Part shown: piece by piece, positions 47,236-59,487 of the stretch
Position numbering within the stretch: the first letter of the stretch is position 1
Layout of the letters: each line of letters starts with the position of its first letter
From: Meghimatium bilineatum
Taxonomy: Eukaryota > Mollusca > Gastropoda > Stylommatophora > Philomycidae
NCBI GenBank assembly: GCA_034231615.1
Contig: CM067298.1
Location: 23,157,934 to 23,221,933 of the forward strand
DNA length: 64,000 nucleotides
Direction of reading: 5' to 3'
The notes under the pieces: model-generated
The model's input: the letters and a program-made list of their open reading frames with translations, nothing else
Told to the model about the DNA's origin: nothing
The model's database searches: none
Program-made: the position numbers and the translations under genes

Positions 47236-47539
47236 CAGCCGTGTATAATGAAATTACAACTAGTGATTTCATTCACAATTATGTTGACGATTGAGATGTA
47301 TGTCTCAGAAATAATCAAATCACATCCCGACTTGATCACACAAAATTTAAACAGCAGCATAGCGAGGAGAATTTATTGGAAAATTCATCGTCATCGGCGT
47401 CATCTTTTTGAGCCTCAGCTGCCAGTTCTGCTGGGGTTTTCTTCTTGCGCCCAATTCGTCCCTCAGTCATGAGATCTGCTACCTCTTCTTCTTGTCGCTC
47501 TTCTTTCTTTTTAAGACCATACTGAAACAGACAATATTC

Positions 47540-47840
47540 ACATTTGTTAATATGCTTATACTGAAACTGTCAAGATTAATATTTATTGATAAACTCATGC
47601 TGAAACTGTGTCAAGATTCACATTTGTTAATATGCTCATACTGAAATTGTCAAGATTCACAATTATTGGTAACTCATGCTGAAACTGTCAAGATTCACAT
47701 TTGTTAATAAACTCATACTGAAAGAGTCAAGATTCACATGTGTTAATAAACTCATACTGAAACTGTCAAGATTCACATGTGTTAATAAACTCATACTGAA
47801 ACTGTCAAGGTTCACATTTGTTAGTAAACTGTTCCAGCTG
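47540..47840. repeat. 39-bp minisatellite
   Basis: Seven to eight copies of CTCATACTGAAACTGTCAAG followed by ATTCACATTTGTTAATAAA. The 39-bp period keeps a frame open; it is not a gene. Confidence 0.93.
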
Positions 47841-48310
47841 TGGCCAGCTCACTTAATGAATTGATTATTGTTAATAAACTGTACCCAAATCTTAGTGTCC
47901 ATTGTTAGCACCTGTACCAAACTGTTAGTGTTCACCGCTAGCAAACTGTACTGAACTGTTAGTGTTCACTGTTAACAAACTGTGTCTAGCTCACATGTGA
48001 TCTCATTATTGTTAGTGAGCTGTGTTAAGTGTCATGTTAGTTAAAGGGGTAAAACACCGCGTCATGGAGTTGTTTGCAGCGCCACATTAGTGACCTGTTC
48101 CTATGGTCACTTCAGAAAACTGTCACGCATCACGTCTGTTCATTATACCAAATATAACTCGCGCTGTCTGCGTCAACCATAATGTTAGAAATTTGCCAAA
48201 GTTAACGATAGTTAAAACCGTGTTATGCCCCACGTTATGTATTGTACAAAATGTCACATATGTTAACTGAACCAACTGCCATTTAGTGAATTGAAAGCGT
48301 CAACGTCAAT
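47841..48310. other. degenerate bridge between arrays
   Basis: Contains scattered GTTAACAAACTGTAC and TTAGTGTTCAC pieces related to the arrays on both sides; no gene. Confidence 0.5.
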
Positions 48311-48324
48311 GATCTATACATAAA

Positions 48325-49245
48325 CGTCACTTGGTAAACTTTGGCAAACATCACTTAGTGAACTTTGGCAAACATCACTTAGTGAACTTTGGCAAACATC
48401 ACTTAGTGAACTTTGGCAAACATCACTTAGTGAACTTTGGCAAACATCACTTAGTGAACTTTGGCAAACATCACTTAGTGAACTTTGGCAAACATCACTT
48501 AGTGAACTTTGGCAAACATCACTTAGTGAACTTTGGCAAACACCACTTAGTGAACTTTGGCAAACATCACTTAGTGAACTTTGGCAAACATCACTTAGTG
48601 AACTTTGGTAAACATCACTTAGTGAACTTTGGCAAACATCACTTAGTGAACTTTGGCAAACATCACTTAGTGAACTTTGGCAAACATCACTTAGTGAACT
48701 TTGGCAAACATCACTTAGTGAACTTTGACAAACATCACTTAGTGAACTTGGCAAACATCACTAAGTGAACTTTGGAAAACATCATTTATTGAATTTTGGT
48801 AAACGTCACTTAATGAATTGTGGCAAACTTCACTTAATGAATTGTGGAAAACGGCACTTAGTGAATTTTGGAAAACGTCACTTAGTGAATTTTGGAAAAC
48901 GTCACTTAGTGAATTTTGGAAAACGTCACTTAGTGAATTGTGACAAACGTCATTTAGTGAACTGTGGTAAACTTCACATAGTGAACTGTGGCAAACGTTA
49001 CTTAGGACATGTGGCGAACATCACACAGGGAACTGCAGCAAACGTCACGTAGTAAACATTGGAAACGTAACTTAGTGAACTTAACAAACATCATTTAGTG
49101 AACTGTGGCAAACGTCATTTAGTGAACTTTTAGTGAATGTCATAGGGAACTGTGGCAAACCTCACTTAGTGAACTATGGCAAACCCCATTTAGTGAACTA
49201 TGGCAAACCCCATTTAGTGAACTATGGCAAACATCAAGTTACTAA
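48325..49245. repeat. 24-bp minisatellite with decaying right edge
   Basis: About 18 almost identical copies of AAACATCACTTAGTGAACTT followed by TGGC fill 48333-48765. From there to 49245 some 18 further copies diverge step by step. Each unit is a whole number of codons, so frames stay open on both strands (VNFGKHHL repeated on +); these are repeat artefacts. Confidence 0.97.
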
Positions 49246-49249
49246 GCCG

Positions 49250-49915
49250 AGCAAAATATCAAGATTGCAAACTAATGAGGTCCGTCTCGTCGTTCTACAC
49301 TTTCTTGAAAAGAAATGTCAGTAAACTCTACCTATAGTTGACTTGACGAAATAGTATACTTTAGTAGTGTAGTAAACTTCACCAAATACCACACTAAAAC
49401 TCTCAAAAACTGTTCAGTTAGTAACCGCTGTGAAGGAATTCAGCTAGTGAACTAAGCAAAATAAACACATATGTTATAGAAACGTCACGAAGCATAAAAG
49501 GCAGTAAAACTCAATGAACTGTTCTGCTATATAGTAACCTTTCTGAAGTAGTTTCGCTTTTGAACTAAATGAAATAAATTCATTAGTACTAACGCTTCAC
49601 GAAACAGAAACAACAGTTAAACTCAGCGAAACAGTCAAACTAACACATTTTTTAACGATTTCCCATAGTTAATCTTACGAAGCAACTATGCTAGTTAGTA
49701 ATTTAGTGGACTGTACCAAACGTCACTTAGTGAATTATTTCAAGACAATTGTACTAAGCACACAAGAATATTTGTACCGATATGTAACTAATGAACGATA
49801 GAAATCTCTATTTACTTAGTATATAATTAATTATGGTATGTAGATTATATAATGAATTCCGCATACTTAATGTACAATTAATCACGTATATTCGTAGTAT
49901 AATTAATCCTGCATG
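49250..49915. other. non-coding stretch
   Basis: Scattered GTAAACT and TTAGTGAA remnants of the 24-bp array; nothing coding. Confidence 0.5.
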
Positions 49916-49917
49916 CA

Positions 49918-51540
49918 TTAGGTATGTTGAGTATCCTCTTCGCACAAAGGACACTTCCATAGGTGTTTAGATATCCGTTTCAGTAAATCTCTCGGGGTAT
50001 AACGGCTGATGGTTCCGGTTCTGTGTTGGTTCACTGCTCTTTTTGAAATTTGTGTCAGGTGTTTTCTAGGGGTCACGCCCATCCTCACTCCCAATTCGCA
50101 CATTCTCGATATTGACTCATGCTCATTCATCTCAAAATCCTCTGATCGTGAGGACTCACGAAGAGCAATGTATATGTCTGCTCGGCCCATAGGCTAACCA
50201 TCTGTTGTGGTGGCCAGTTCATTGGTCGGCTCGTTCGTCTCCCTCCACGCCCGCGTGTCCAGGGACAAAGATAAGCGTGAGTTTCCGTAGTGATGCCCGC
50301 ATTTTAGCTTCCTCTATTGAATCTACCCATCCCCTACGTACATCCACATATTTTGACTTTCTGAATCATATTCATTGAGTCACTTAGCATGCACGCACGG
50401 GGATAGGCTTGCGATTCCAGCCAGTAAAGTGCCTGCGTTACGGCAAATACTTATATTGTTAGACTGCTTGTTGTAGAGGTAAGGGCACCACTGGCTTCGT
50501 GCACTGTTCTTCCTTTTAATCTGGCAGTAAAGGCCCATGCGCATCGCTGGTGACGGATGATCGACCAGTCCTTGTAAATCACATCTGTGCCATCAGTATG
50601 CTCGCAGATGAGTGTTTTGACATCAGCATCCACGCTCACGGGGCTGTGTTCCCTGCACTCTCTATTGAGTGTAATGACGATATTTACTGCCTTTTGAAAG
50701 AACATAGGATTAGGTATCCATTCCTCGCCAGGAGTTATGCCTTCTAGGCCGCAGATCCGTTTAGCGGTATTCTCGGCACGACCCATCCACGATGTACCTC
50801 TCTTGAACCCGCTTCGCTTCACACGAGAGAGCTCAATGTGTAGTGGGTGGTCTATATAAGAACTCACTCTAAGGTATGTATAGGCACACCACATATCAGT
50901 TCTATGAGATATGCTCGGAAAATCAAGAAGTCTCATAACCACACAGGGTGTGTCCCTTGTGCAACCAAGGACGATCTGCATCGCTTCGATTTGAGTTTTC
51001 TCCACCCTCTTAATCTGTGTGTGACTGGCGGTGATAGTGGCGCCTGCATATTCAATGACAGGGAGGACAAGAACCTCATATAAGATTATGATCTGTGATT
51101 TTTTGTGTCAGCCGTTGCCATCAATCTCAGAGCTGAATGTTCTTTGCTGGCTTTTGCGATAACATGATCAACGTGTTCCTGAAAACACATATTACGATCA
51201 AATCGCACGCTCAGTTATTGTAAGGATGAGGTCCTGATTTCATCGTACCACCTCATCTCCACCGTCGGTGTCGCAGACTTTACGATGTGATTGTTAAGAG
51301 AGAACCATGTCACAGCAGCCTTTTTATTTGGTTGATCAGTGTCCCTGAATCATCACACCAGGAGGCGATACTGTTTAGCTCATTCTGCAATGATCCGACA
51401 GTTTCTGTTCTATCTCTTCCCTGTCTGTATATCAGGATATCATCCACAAAAGACAGTGTTCTACCTCTTCCGTACAGCTGCTGCTGTGTAATTATGAAAG
51501 TGAAAGCTGACAGCTGAAGTCATCTCAGTATGAAAGAAAG
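49918..51540 (-). pseudogene. old I/Nimb-type LINE copy, RT and RNase H
   Basis: Reads right to left. It starts with a degenerate RT catalytic region (FVDDILIYRQGRDR near 51440), then QIVLGCTRDTPCVV, KRGTSWMGRAENTAKRICGL and an RNase H start (YKDWSIIRH for YTDGSVIRH, CAWAFTARLKG). It ends AVNQHRTGTISR and LWKCPLCEEDTQHT with a stop at 49918. It is the same lineage as 60920-62753 but clearly diverged and with many breaks. Confidence 0.88.
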
Positions 51541-51724
51541 CTCTGAGACAACCTCACTGCACATAGGAAGTAAGAGCAGGCTGCTCGTAATTCCTGGAAT
51601 TAGTGACAAACAAACACAAGCTATGGTCTGTCATTACACGAGAGAAATGTTATGTTTCTACACAACTGTATTTTATGTAGCTTACAGAAAGAAATATTTA
51701 TCATAACAAATATTTAGTTTCTTC

Positions 51725-52085
51725 ACAATTGTATTATATGATATTACACAAGTTATGGTCTTTTGTTACACATATTATTATCAGTTATTACACAAGTTAT
51801 AGTCTTTTGTTACACATATTATGATCAGTTATTACACAAGTTATGGTCTTTTGTTACACATTTTATGATCAGTTATTACACAAGTTATAGTCTTTTGTTA
51901 CACATATTATGATCAGTTATTACACAAGTTATGGTCTTTTGTTACACATATTATGATCAGTTATTACACAAGTTATGGTCTATAGTTACACACATTATGA
52001 TCAGTTATTACATAAGTTACGGTCTGCTAATGTACAAATTATTACATGTTATAATCTTTCATTACACAGGTTACTGTCTATTGTT
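51725..52085. repeat. 44-bp minisatellite
   Basis: Six to seven copies of CAGTTATTACACAAGTTATG followed by GTCTTTTGTTACACATATTATGAT-type sequence, decaying towards the right. Confidence 0.93.
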
Positions 52086-52089
52086 ACTG

Positions 52090-53040
52090 AAAATGTTTGT
52101 AACTAGTAGTCTGCATAATGTGTGCGATTTATTTGAAATAATGTGGCACATTGTGATTTGCATTTGTGATGAAAAGATCAGAGATAATATAAACGAAAAG
52201 GAAGAAAGAGAAAGAGAGAGAGAGGGAGAGAGAGAGAGAGGGAGCGAGGGATCATGATGTTCTCATATATGAGCAGAGACGGGTAGAGAAACAAGTCAGA
52301 TAAATGAGGCAAGATGGTGGAGAGAAGGGGACACAGCTCGAGGGGACTCTCTTGTGGTAATACGGATCCCTCTAATTGATCGGGGCCTGGCGTGTGCGTA
52401 CGCACGAGCGGACACCAGACGTTAATAGCACTCAGGGTGTGCGACGATCGAAACTTTGGCTTCAAATATGCGTGAGTTATATTACAATAACTTTGTGAGT
52501 GGCACGCGTTAGACAAAACCACAGCCAGACAATGCGACCGCCAAATGATCACTCTATATTGATAACACACTATTTTTGCAGGCTTCAGTCGAAGTCACCC
52601 GTTCATTTCATTACAATTTTATCACCAAAATACAGGTTAGGAAAGCACGATGGGAGAAAGAATGTCAGCCGGCAGTGATCTAAGTATGCGATATTTCATA
52701 ACACTGAAAACTACACTTCTTGTATTAGGTCAAGGAATATCAGTGGGTGTTACTGAGATTGATACAATTTTAAGGCAACAAGAAAATACATTACTTTCGT
52801 CAGCGGTCATTTGATCAGAGTGTCACATCAGTATCTTCACCGTTGTGTATCAGATAATCTCATTAGTCCGGATCTGTGGCACACATTGCATATGTGACGG
52901 CCAAGGTACCGGGTTCGAATGCCACTGCACGCAACAGTGCATCGTTCAGAAAGCAATGGTAAACTACTGAATGTATTTATATTGTACAGAAAATCACTAC
53001 AGCCAAGAAATACTGAGTTCTAGGCTACATCCTAAGCTTG
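52090..53040. other. non-coding stretch with GA tract and tRNA-like motif
   Basis: Holds a (GA)n-rich tract at 52198-52245 and a B-box-like GGGTTCGAATGCC near 52908 preceded by weak A-box-like sequence. No gene was recognised. Confidence 0.45.
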
Positions 53041-53048
53041 ATATGCAA

Positions 53049-53712
53049 CCAATTGCTTTATCTCACGAGTGCTCTCTATTCCACCAATTGCTTGATCTCG
53101 TGAGTGCTCTCTATTCCACCAATTGCTTTAGCTCACGAGTGCTCTCTATTTCACCAATTGCGTGATCTCAGGAGTGCTCTCTATTCCACCAATTGCTTGA
53201 TCTCGCGAGTGCTCTCTATTCCAGCAATTGCTTTAGCTCACGAGTGCTCTCTATTTCACCAATTGCTTGATCTCAGGAGTGCTCCCTATTCCAGCAATTG
53301 CTTTAGCTCACGAGTGCTCTCTATTTCACCAATTGCTTGATCTCAGGAGTGCTCTCTATTCCACCAATTGCTTGATCTCGCGAGTGCTCTCTATTCCAGC
53401 AATTGCTTTAGCTCACGAGTGCTCTCTATTTCACCAATTGCTTGATCTCAGGAGTGCTCCCTATTCCAGCAATTGCTTTAGCTCACGAGTGCTCTCTATT
53501 TCACCAATTGCTTGATCTCAGGAGTGCTCTCTATTCCACCAATTGCTTGATCTCAGGAGTGCTCTCTATTCCACCAATTTCTTGATCTCGCGAGTGCTCT
53601 CTATTCCAGCAATTGCTTTATCTCACGAGTGCTCTCTATTTCACCAATTGCTTGATCTCAGGAGTGCTCTCTATTCCACCAATTGCTTGATCTCACCAGT
53701 GCTCTCTATTCC
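53049..53712. repeat. 35-bp minisatellite with 175-bp higher order
   Basis: About 19 copies of GAGTGCTCTCTATTCCACCA followed by ATTGCTTTAGCTCAC. Variant markers (CCAGC, TTCACC, CTCCCT) recur with a 175-bp (five-unit) period between about 53208 and 53383. Open frames across the array are artefacts. Confidence 0.96.
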
Positions 53713-53714
53713 GC

Positions 53715-54395
53715 TGTATGATTGTGAGATGCATGATAACACAGTCGCGGTGACTTTGTCAAACCGCATGTTTCACTACACTGTCGGTTGTACCGAATTA
53801 CATACAAAATAGTGAATACACTGTCCAAAAATCTATAACAATGTTTCGCCTGTTTACGGTTTACGTCCAGCAGGCGGGCTGATGGTGTTGTTTCGCTTCA
53901 GTAGTGGACTTAACATCTAACTGGATCAAAAAAGTGAATGACATATTTTTGATAACGTAAACAGCGCAGTCCAAAACATTGTAAAACATGGTCGGTATGG
54001 ATACCCTGATTGCGAAACACGTTCTGCTTCCTCTGGATGCTGCTTCCCAAACTATGAGCCACCTGCAACTCACGTGGTTTAATCAGCTGCAACATGAGCA
54101 GTGACGTTTAGGCTCAAGTATATCTGCCGACGGTCACGAGTGAGCTGTAATCTGGGAGAACACACCATAGCTGGTGGACAAAAACATAATAAAAATGACA
54201 GCAACCGACATCATTAAAGTCGGCATAATTGTGATCTGCCTACCCACGGATGTGAAGACTGGTCTCGGTATAGTACACGGATGGCGCCACTAGCTGGCAT
54301 ACAGGTACATTATCCACAGCATCCCTAACTATTTTCCACCGTCTCGACTTTATTTTACACCTGGTGTCAAATAGACCAGGACGAGAGAGTAAATT
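53715..54395. other. non-coding stretch
   Basis: No recognised coding or element. Confidence 0.4.
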
Positions 54396-54399
54396 TAAG

Positions 54400-55265
54400 A
54401 ATAGAGCAACTTTTCCTCACTTTAATCCAAATACAAAACAGCTACAGTCCAGACATCTCAACAAGTTTGCTGATGACTATGCACTCGTTACCAGCTCCGA
54501 AAAAGATATGCTATCCAGCATGAACATATTTTCTACAGCTTTTGATATGTTTGGCCTGACCATCAACACCATGAAAATGGAGGTAATTTGAACTCTTTCC
54601 CAGTGAACAATAACATGACCCAGTTATTGAGGTGAATAACAATTGCCTCATACCAGTCGACAGATTCACTTATCTTGATAGTACTGTCTCTAGGGATAAG
54701 AGTACTGATGCAGAAGTCAATAACATAATCTCTAAGGCGACTGTTGTATTTGGCAGACTGCGCGACAATGTGTGGAAACGAAAGAGCATTAGCCTCGCCA
54801 CAACATTATAAGTCTATCGCACCAATGTTCTTACTACATTGCCAAAAGGGTGTGAGACATGGACATTTTACAGCAAACACGTCAGAGTATTAAATCACTT
54901 TCATTCATGCTCTGTCAATTTTTTTTTAGGAAAACGTGTCTAGATAAAGTACCTGATAGTGAAGTCTTCACTTAGCCAACGTCACAAGTATTCATACTAT
55001 GTTGAAGAATGCACACTGATCTCGCTGAATATGTCGTGCGCATGCCTGATAAATGCATCCCAAAACAGCTGATGCATAGGCTCCTCAAGGAAAATCGACT
55101 GGTCGGTACACAAAAGAAACACTTCAATGACTCTCAAAATGTCCATAAAGAGCTTCAATATCAACGCCACATCCTAAGAGTACGTCGCTCAGAGTGCCCA
55201 TTGTGACGCTGCAACACTAAGCAAAGTTGCTTGCATCGTCGAGAAACATTGCATCTCATGTCACG
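54400..55265 (+). pseudogene. LINE RT to C-terminus, decayed
   Basis: Blocks LNKFADDYALVTSSEKDM (FADD catalytic motif), FDMFGLTINTMKMEV, RFTYLDSTVSRDKSTDAEV, SKATVVFGRLRDNVWKRKSI and KGCETWTFYSKHVRVLN-like. It is a non-LTR retrotransposon of the kind with FGRLRERVW. The lineage differs from the RTE family at 30375-31255. Several frameshifts. Confidence 0.85.
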
Positions 55266-55479
55266 GGAATAACGTGCTGCACGAAATGACAGAGAAAAAA
55301 AAAAACGACGCACAATTCTGATCATTCACGTCCCAAATATGTCAGGGAATTCTATGCCAGGAATGGATTTTCAATCATCTCCGCAAACACCAGCGAGATG
55401 CAACGAACATTCGTCTACCACCGTTGTCATCCGCCTGCGATGAACGGTCATTATTATGGTAATGAACGTTGGGCACCTT

Positions 55480-55961
55480 CTGCAAATATGGAGAGACATT
55501 TGCAGGAATTCGAATATAAATTGTTCAGATGAATTATGCGAATCTCCTATGCAGAACATAAGACAAGCGTGTAAGTAAGAAATAAAACTAAGATGCATAC
55601 AGGTTCGCAAGAACCAGTACTTTCAATAGTGAAGAATATGCATGGTTTACATGTATGCCAACAGGATTCCTTGTGGGAAAATGATACTACAGGGAACAGT
55701 CATGGATAGAGGAAGCAGAGGAGGGCAAAGAACAGTATGGTCAGACAACATCAAGGACTGAACAGGTCGGGATTTTTCTCTCCGCATCGCTGAAGTTAGA
55801 TATAAATCGATGGAAGACTTATTCATGCATCCAATGTTGTATCTCTACCACCCTGGCAAGCTATGGGCTCGCGTCGCTGAAGTTAGATAAAAATTGATGG
55901 TGGACTTATTCATGCATCCAATGTGGTATCTTTACGACTCTGATCAGTTACCGGCTTATGG
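55480..55961 (+). pseudogene. RTE-type LINE 3' end with duplicated terminus
   Basis: Reads MRISYAEHKTSV, GSQEPVLSIVKNMH and a decayed RTVWSDNIKD block, as in 30375-31255. The terminal 87 bp occur twice in tandem (55788-55874 and 55875-55961), both starting CGCTGAAGTTAGATA. Confidence 0.82.
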
Positions 55962-55964
55962 ATT

Positions 55965-57035
55965 ATGGTTCAGACTGTCAATATAATAATGTGAACAGAC
56001 TAGTAATGATGGAAATTATCCCGGATAAGAAAAAAAAAGAACTGTCTAGATGGCAACACTGAATGTCTGCATATCTGTTTTGGAAGAATCAGATCGATTT
56101 TGCGAAGATTCTAATTTCGCTCAGAGCAGACGTGAGGGGAATAAATTCCGAATAGAATGTGCTCTATAATGTTGCCATTCTGTGTATTTATGTTTAACAT
56201 TAAATTTGTAACATTTTTAAAGACTTTCTTTGTTCTTGTTAACTCCCCCCTCCTCTTTTCCTCTATCATTTGTTTGTTCGTGGCATTGGAAAACATTTAA
56301 TTGTACTTACTTAATATTGCTTTAACAAGGTGCCCATAACGTTACCGTGCATTCTTTTACATAGCTGGTGACGCTGCTTCACATACATTTTAGATATATT
56401 GTGTTGACCTACGTTCGTCATTAACTTCAACAATATTTATAGAAAAGACAACTTCTCCTGTCAATAGTGTATTGGGTAAAGTGGCTCGTAGCACTCTATC
56501 ACAATGTATTCCCGTCAGTCTCAAGAATTTGTCACTTGCCCTCATGCTTCCTACTTGAATTTATTAGTACCACAATGAAGACATTTCTGCAGCAAATGTT
56601 CGGACTTTTGCAACAGGAAACGAAGTTTTCACGAATGTTTAAATAAATATCTTCCTTATATTTACCTCCATTGTTAAACACTTATCCTACCACACATACT
56701 ATGTGTTCAGCTGTTAGCACCAGTCTTGGTCAGCTAAACGAATACACGTTAAATCTGCAGCTAACAGTAATTTGTTGAGTCGTGCTGTACACTAAACTGT
56801 TAGCACCATTCTTGGTCGTCTGTTTGTTTTCGAAACCAGGAATTACTAGCGATTAGCTCTTGCTTCCTATGTGCAATGGGAAGGTTCCTCCAAGCTATAA
56901 TACCCAAGAGACTTCAGCTTTCGGCTTGATGCAATGTCTATTGGAGGAGCCTATTACTCAGAGGGGGGTATATGTACGAGACGAGCTGATAGTTTTCTTA
57001 GGTCCCCCAAAGTTTGTTTTTCCTCCGACGATGCG
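55965..57035. other. non-coding stretch
   Basis: No gene recognised. AACAGTAATTTGTTGAGTC at about 56764 recurs at about 63224, so part is an interspersed repeat. Confidence 0.4.
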
Positions 57036-57039
57036 CTTC

Positions 57040-57500
57040 GCAGCCAGCGAGCTGTTCCTCGTGTAGGAGGACTATTCCATTACCACCCTTTGTATCCCTA
57101 GGTCCCAGACCTAATTTCTTCCATATGAGCAGTATTGGGTAATGCTGACAGTGACATTAAACGTAGGATTGATATACCTTCCTAGATTAGGTGCTACTTT
57201 TCCAAACACGTCAGGGGTCTGGGATTTGACCTGTGCATTTCTCACGCACTCGTCTCGTTCACTTGTGATGGCCTTTTAATCCATCGGCAGGCGTGGCATG
57301 TGTATTCTTACTCTTCGGCATTGCGTATATTACCCAAAGAAGTAGGTAGAGCAGGCCTACCTCGGACGAGGAGCTTTGCAGTCGGCCCTCCGGTACTGAA
57401 CCACATTATCTCTATATGATCCGTGTTGGGCAACGGTGACAGTCGAGTTGGGATAGGTTGCAATGTCTAAAGACAAGGACTTGCTTCCCGTTCACGTTGC
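57040..57500. repeat. possible old relatives of the 1.33-kb retroposon
   Basis: Two GC-rich segments (about 57080-57180 and 57390-57470) carry CGGTACTGAACC, GTGTTGGGCAACGGTGACAG and TCGAGTTGGGATAGG. These resemble in order the 108-bp internal repeats of the retroposon at 57778-59111, but are strongly diverged. Confidence 0.4.
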
Positions 57501-57777
57501 CCACAGCGTTCAGTCTCAACACTGCTGTGAACAGAAGTTCTGAACAATGTTCTACCCGACATTTGCTCAATGCTTTCCTGTGTGCAATGAGGGGTTATAT
57601 TCACATCTTTATTTCATATAGAGGATTACTTGTTCAAGATGGCGTATTCAATACAAGAGTCATGACCGCTACTTTGAATGTGGTCTATTGTGGTGGGACG
57701 TGTGGCTTGTGTATTCTCGAACATGAGCCAGTCGATCTTGTGCTGGACAATTGTAGCTTCATTGTCACTATATCGAT

Positions 57778-59111
57778 GGGGTGCAAAGGGAACGCATTGC
57801 TCTAGGCGGGCCCAGGGTTAGCAGATAACCAAGATCCCAAATGTACCTCCACGCGGTGCACCCTGGAAACAGAAATACAGCAGCTCGAGCTGATTCTGAC
57901 CAAATCATTTGGGGATCGTGTCCGAGAATGTGGAGGTAGCAGATGGAAAGAGATTTGACTGCACAAGAGACAGACAATATCTCCGACACCACCAGCATCA
58001 CCACATATAGTGACACTGTCGACATACAGTGAAGCTAGTCAGTCCAGTCCGAACATTGGAGGGGCGGCCAATGTAAAATGCAAGTAAAGGTAGATGCATG
58101 GCGAGAGACAAATAGATTTCATACCGAGTACAATGAAACAATGAAAGGGCAGAACAGCGATAGAGGGCAGCGCGAAGTGCAAATAGAAAGTGAAAAGTCC
58201 CTAGGAAAGGGGAACTACAAGCTCCGTCAGCTCGAGACGAGCTTCTAGTTACCTGTGTTCCTTACAGGCAGAGACCCAGAACCATCCATTGGCGTTTGGT
58301 AAAGCAAGAAGACCTAACCCAACTCTTATGTCGAGCCTTCCTAAACCGGAAATATGCTCGCGAAGAGAAAGGTTTCTGTACCCGATGGGCTTAGGCAAGA
58401 AAGGGACAACGATGGTAGTCCTGGCCCAACTCTACTGTCAAGGTTTCCTATAACGGATGTACACTTGCAGAGAGAAAGGGTTCCGTACCCGATGGGCTCA
58501 GGCACAAAAGGGACAACGATTTAGCCCTGGCCCAACTCTACTGTCAGGTTTTCCTACACCGGAAATACACTTGAAGAGAGAAAGGGTTCAGTACCTGATG
58601 GGCTCAGGCGCTATTGGGACAAGGAAGCTCAGCTCGAGAACGCCTTGCTCTCAAACGCGTGGTGTGAGACTCGAACTTGGACAAGGGGTACACGATGTCG
58701 GTGAACAACACCTCGGCTAAGAGGGCGAAAGAGCCAGGGTCCAACTCCTCTGTTGAGTTCTTCCCCTTAAGGAACCAGGCTCACGGATGAGAAACGGTTC
58801 AGTACCCAATGGGCACAGGCACAGCACGTCCAATTACACGACGCAAGTTCATAGACAGTGGAATACCTCGTGCGAGTCAGACGAGAGCAAAAATCGTCTG
58901 GGCGAAGAGTTGCCACTACGCGTGCCTGGAGACAGATATAGAGGCTGTCACAGGCTAAGGGTAGCCCACCCGAATTGTCAAGGCATGCCGAAATCGGATG
59001 TGCTATGCCTACAAGGCGCATAACGGTGGCACAACGTAATCACGCTCCCGGCGGAAATCGCACGGATATCCGTGATGGTTACAATGGAGCGAACGCAAAA
59101 CAAACAAACAA
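57778..59111 (+). mobile_element. 1.33-kb retroposon with AAAC-rich tail, copy 2
   Basis: A 1334-bp element starting GGGGTGCAAAGGGAACGC and ending in a GCAAAACAAACAAACAA tail. It is bounded by a perfect 11-bp duplication ACTATATCGAT (57767-57777 and 59112-59122). It is nearly identical, in inverse orientation, to 19540-20874. The middle (58340-58620) has about three tandem 108-bp units with GTACCCGATGGGCTCAGGCA. GC content is about half, well above the surroundings. No known protein is encoded. The tail, the size-variable but exact target duplications and the lack of terminal inverted repeats indicate a nonautonomous retroposon moved by a LINE. Confidence 0.9.
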
Positions 59112-59124
59112 ACTATATCGATGC

Positions 59125-59487
59125 ACATACACAACACTGCCCTCTAGTACGTGTTGCCTTTTTCAAGTCAATGTGCACTGGTAGGATCACAACGTCTTAG
59201 CGGGATCTACACATATCAGACATTGATATTGGCCGCCCCTTCAATGTTTCTACATTTGCTGCTGTACGAGAAGGAATGCATATGTGCCTTTCGTCACTGT
59301 GTGCCGTCCGTGCTGCTTGGTGTGTAAGTGTAGAGGTCTTGGAGATATTTATTGTCTCCTTACAGGCAATTCTGATCCAATCTACAGCCACCACGGACAC
59401 GAGCCTAAAAATTGTTGGCCAGAATGACAGCAAGAACCGTTTTCAGGGTGCACCACGGAGAGGTACTTTTAGGATCTTTGATATCTG
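59125..59487 (-). mobile_element. diverged relative of the 1.33-kb retroposon
   Basis: Carries, in the reverse orientation, counterparts of the retroposon's 5' part: GCCCTCTAG, TTGGCCGCCCC, GGAGATATT, TTGGCCAGAATGACAGCA, TTTCAGGGTGCACCACGGAG and AGGTACTTTTAGGATCTT, each modified. It lies between the younger copy and the C-terminus of the transposase at 59488. Confidence 0.7.

Noticed and set aside
48314..48768. Long open frames on both strands encoding perfect 8-residue repeats
   Set aside because: The 24-bp repeat unit has no stops in these frames; open frames on both strands are an arithmetic result of the unit length, with no splice or start context.
57768..58025. Conserved 86-codon frame shared by 20627-20887
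   Set aside because: Conservation is at DNA level over the whole 1.33-kb retroposon, so it does not show selection for protein; no known domain.
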